Assembly (NCBI GenBank): GCA_012735455.1 | Contig: JAAYHG010000184.1 | Coordinates: forward strand, 1-6,008 | Length of the DNA: 6,008 nt | Reading direction: 5' to 3' | Source: Bacillota bacterium | GTDB lineage: Bacteria; Bacillota; DTU030; DUMP01 | Shown: positions 5,751 to 6,008 of the stretch, in pieces | Layout of the letters: each line of letters opens with the position of its first letter | Position numbering within the stretch: the first letter of the stretch is position 1 | Position numbers and translations under genes: made by a program | Notes under the pieces: model-generated | The model's database searches: none | Told to the model about the DNA's origin: nothing | The model's input: the letters and a program-made list of their open reading frames with translations, nothing else

Positions 5751-6008
5751 TTGCCTGAGGTGTTTAGCACCACCTTGGCGGGACGATCGCTAAGTGTGGA
5801 AATCGGCCATGTGGCCAAACAGGCGGACGGGGCAGCCTTAGTGCGCTACGGTGATACAGTTGTGTTGGTTACTGCCTGCTGCTCGGATCAGCCCCGGGAA
5901 GGCATTGATTTTTTTCCTCTGACGGTGGATTACGAAGAGAGACTTTACGCTGTAGGTAAGATTCCCGGCGGCTTCATTAAGAGGGAAGGCCGCCCCAGCG
6001 AGAAAGCC
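5751..6008 (+). CDS. pnp: Polyribonucleotide nucleotidyltransferase (PNPase), N-terminal 86 codons
   Basis: PNPase is a trimeric phosphorolytic 3'-5' exoribonuclease that degrades mRNA and can add 3' tails. The window holds the start of the first RNase PH-like domain: [57 protein letters not shown] and [17 protein letters not shown], all close to the family consensus. The remaining roughly 600 residues, including the KH and S1 domains, lie beyond the right edge. The start is TTG, supported by the strong upstream ribosome binding site. The leader between the rpsO terminator and this gene is about 90 bases, purine- and A-rich, with a weak 6-base inverted repeat (5678-5683 with 5725-5730). Confidence 0.97.
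   Translation, partial: MPEVFSTTLAGRSLSVEIGHVAKQADGAALVRYGDTVVLVTACCSDQPREGIDFFPLTVDYEERLYAVGKIPGGFIKREGRPSEKA

Overview
The window is a translation and RNA-metabolism operon from a low- to mid-GC Gram-positive bacterium, most likely a member of the class Clostridia (Peptococcaceae/Moorella-like). The evidence is the gene order infB-rbfA-nrnA-truB-ribF-(two small genes)-rpsO-pnp, the presence of an NrnA-type DHH phosphoesterase between rbfA and truB, strong AGGAGG-type ribosome binding sites, and frequent GTG/TTG starts. Bacillus subtilis has ylxP between infB and rbfA; here that gap is only about 50 bases. All genes lie on the plus strand, and I found no mobile element, tRNA, rRNA or CRISPR array.

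Layout: 2-1495 is infB (IF2), entering from the left. It has lost its N-terminal region to the window edge and is interrupted by one in-frame TAG at 599-601. Next come rbfA (1548-1949), nrnA (1906-2883, overlapping rbfA), truB (2876-3784, overlapping nrnA) and ribF (3801-4790), packed as a translationally coupled run. A very good sigma-A promoter (4758-4786) sits inside the end of ribF. It drives two small genes: an unrecognised 76-residue protein (4819-5049) and a 77-residue protein resembling DUF4258/RelE-fold proteins (5055-5288). A 78-base leader with a hairpin that could be an S15 binding site precedes rpsO (5367-5636). An intrinsic terminator follows (5637-5660), then a roughly 90-base leader and the first 86 codons of pnp (5751-6008, running off the right edge).

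How the genes fit together: IF2 starts translation, RbfA matures the 30S subunit, TruB makes pseudouridine 55 in tRNA, and S15 is an early 30S assembly protein. NrnA and polynucleotide phosphorylase recycle RNA fragments. RibF makes FMN and FAD and is the metabolic outlier that commonly travels with truB.

The core genes are ordinary. The points worth a second look are the single amber codon in an otherwise intact essential gene, the small two-gene cassette with its own promoter and operator-like repeat between ribF and rpsO, and the rpsO leader hairpin carrying a G-U/G-C pair like the S15 site in 16S rRNA. I see no convincing case for a wholly new system; the small cassette is the nearest candidate.
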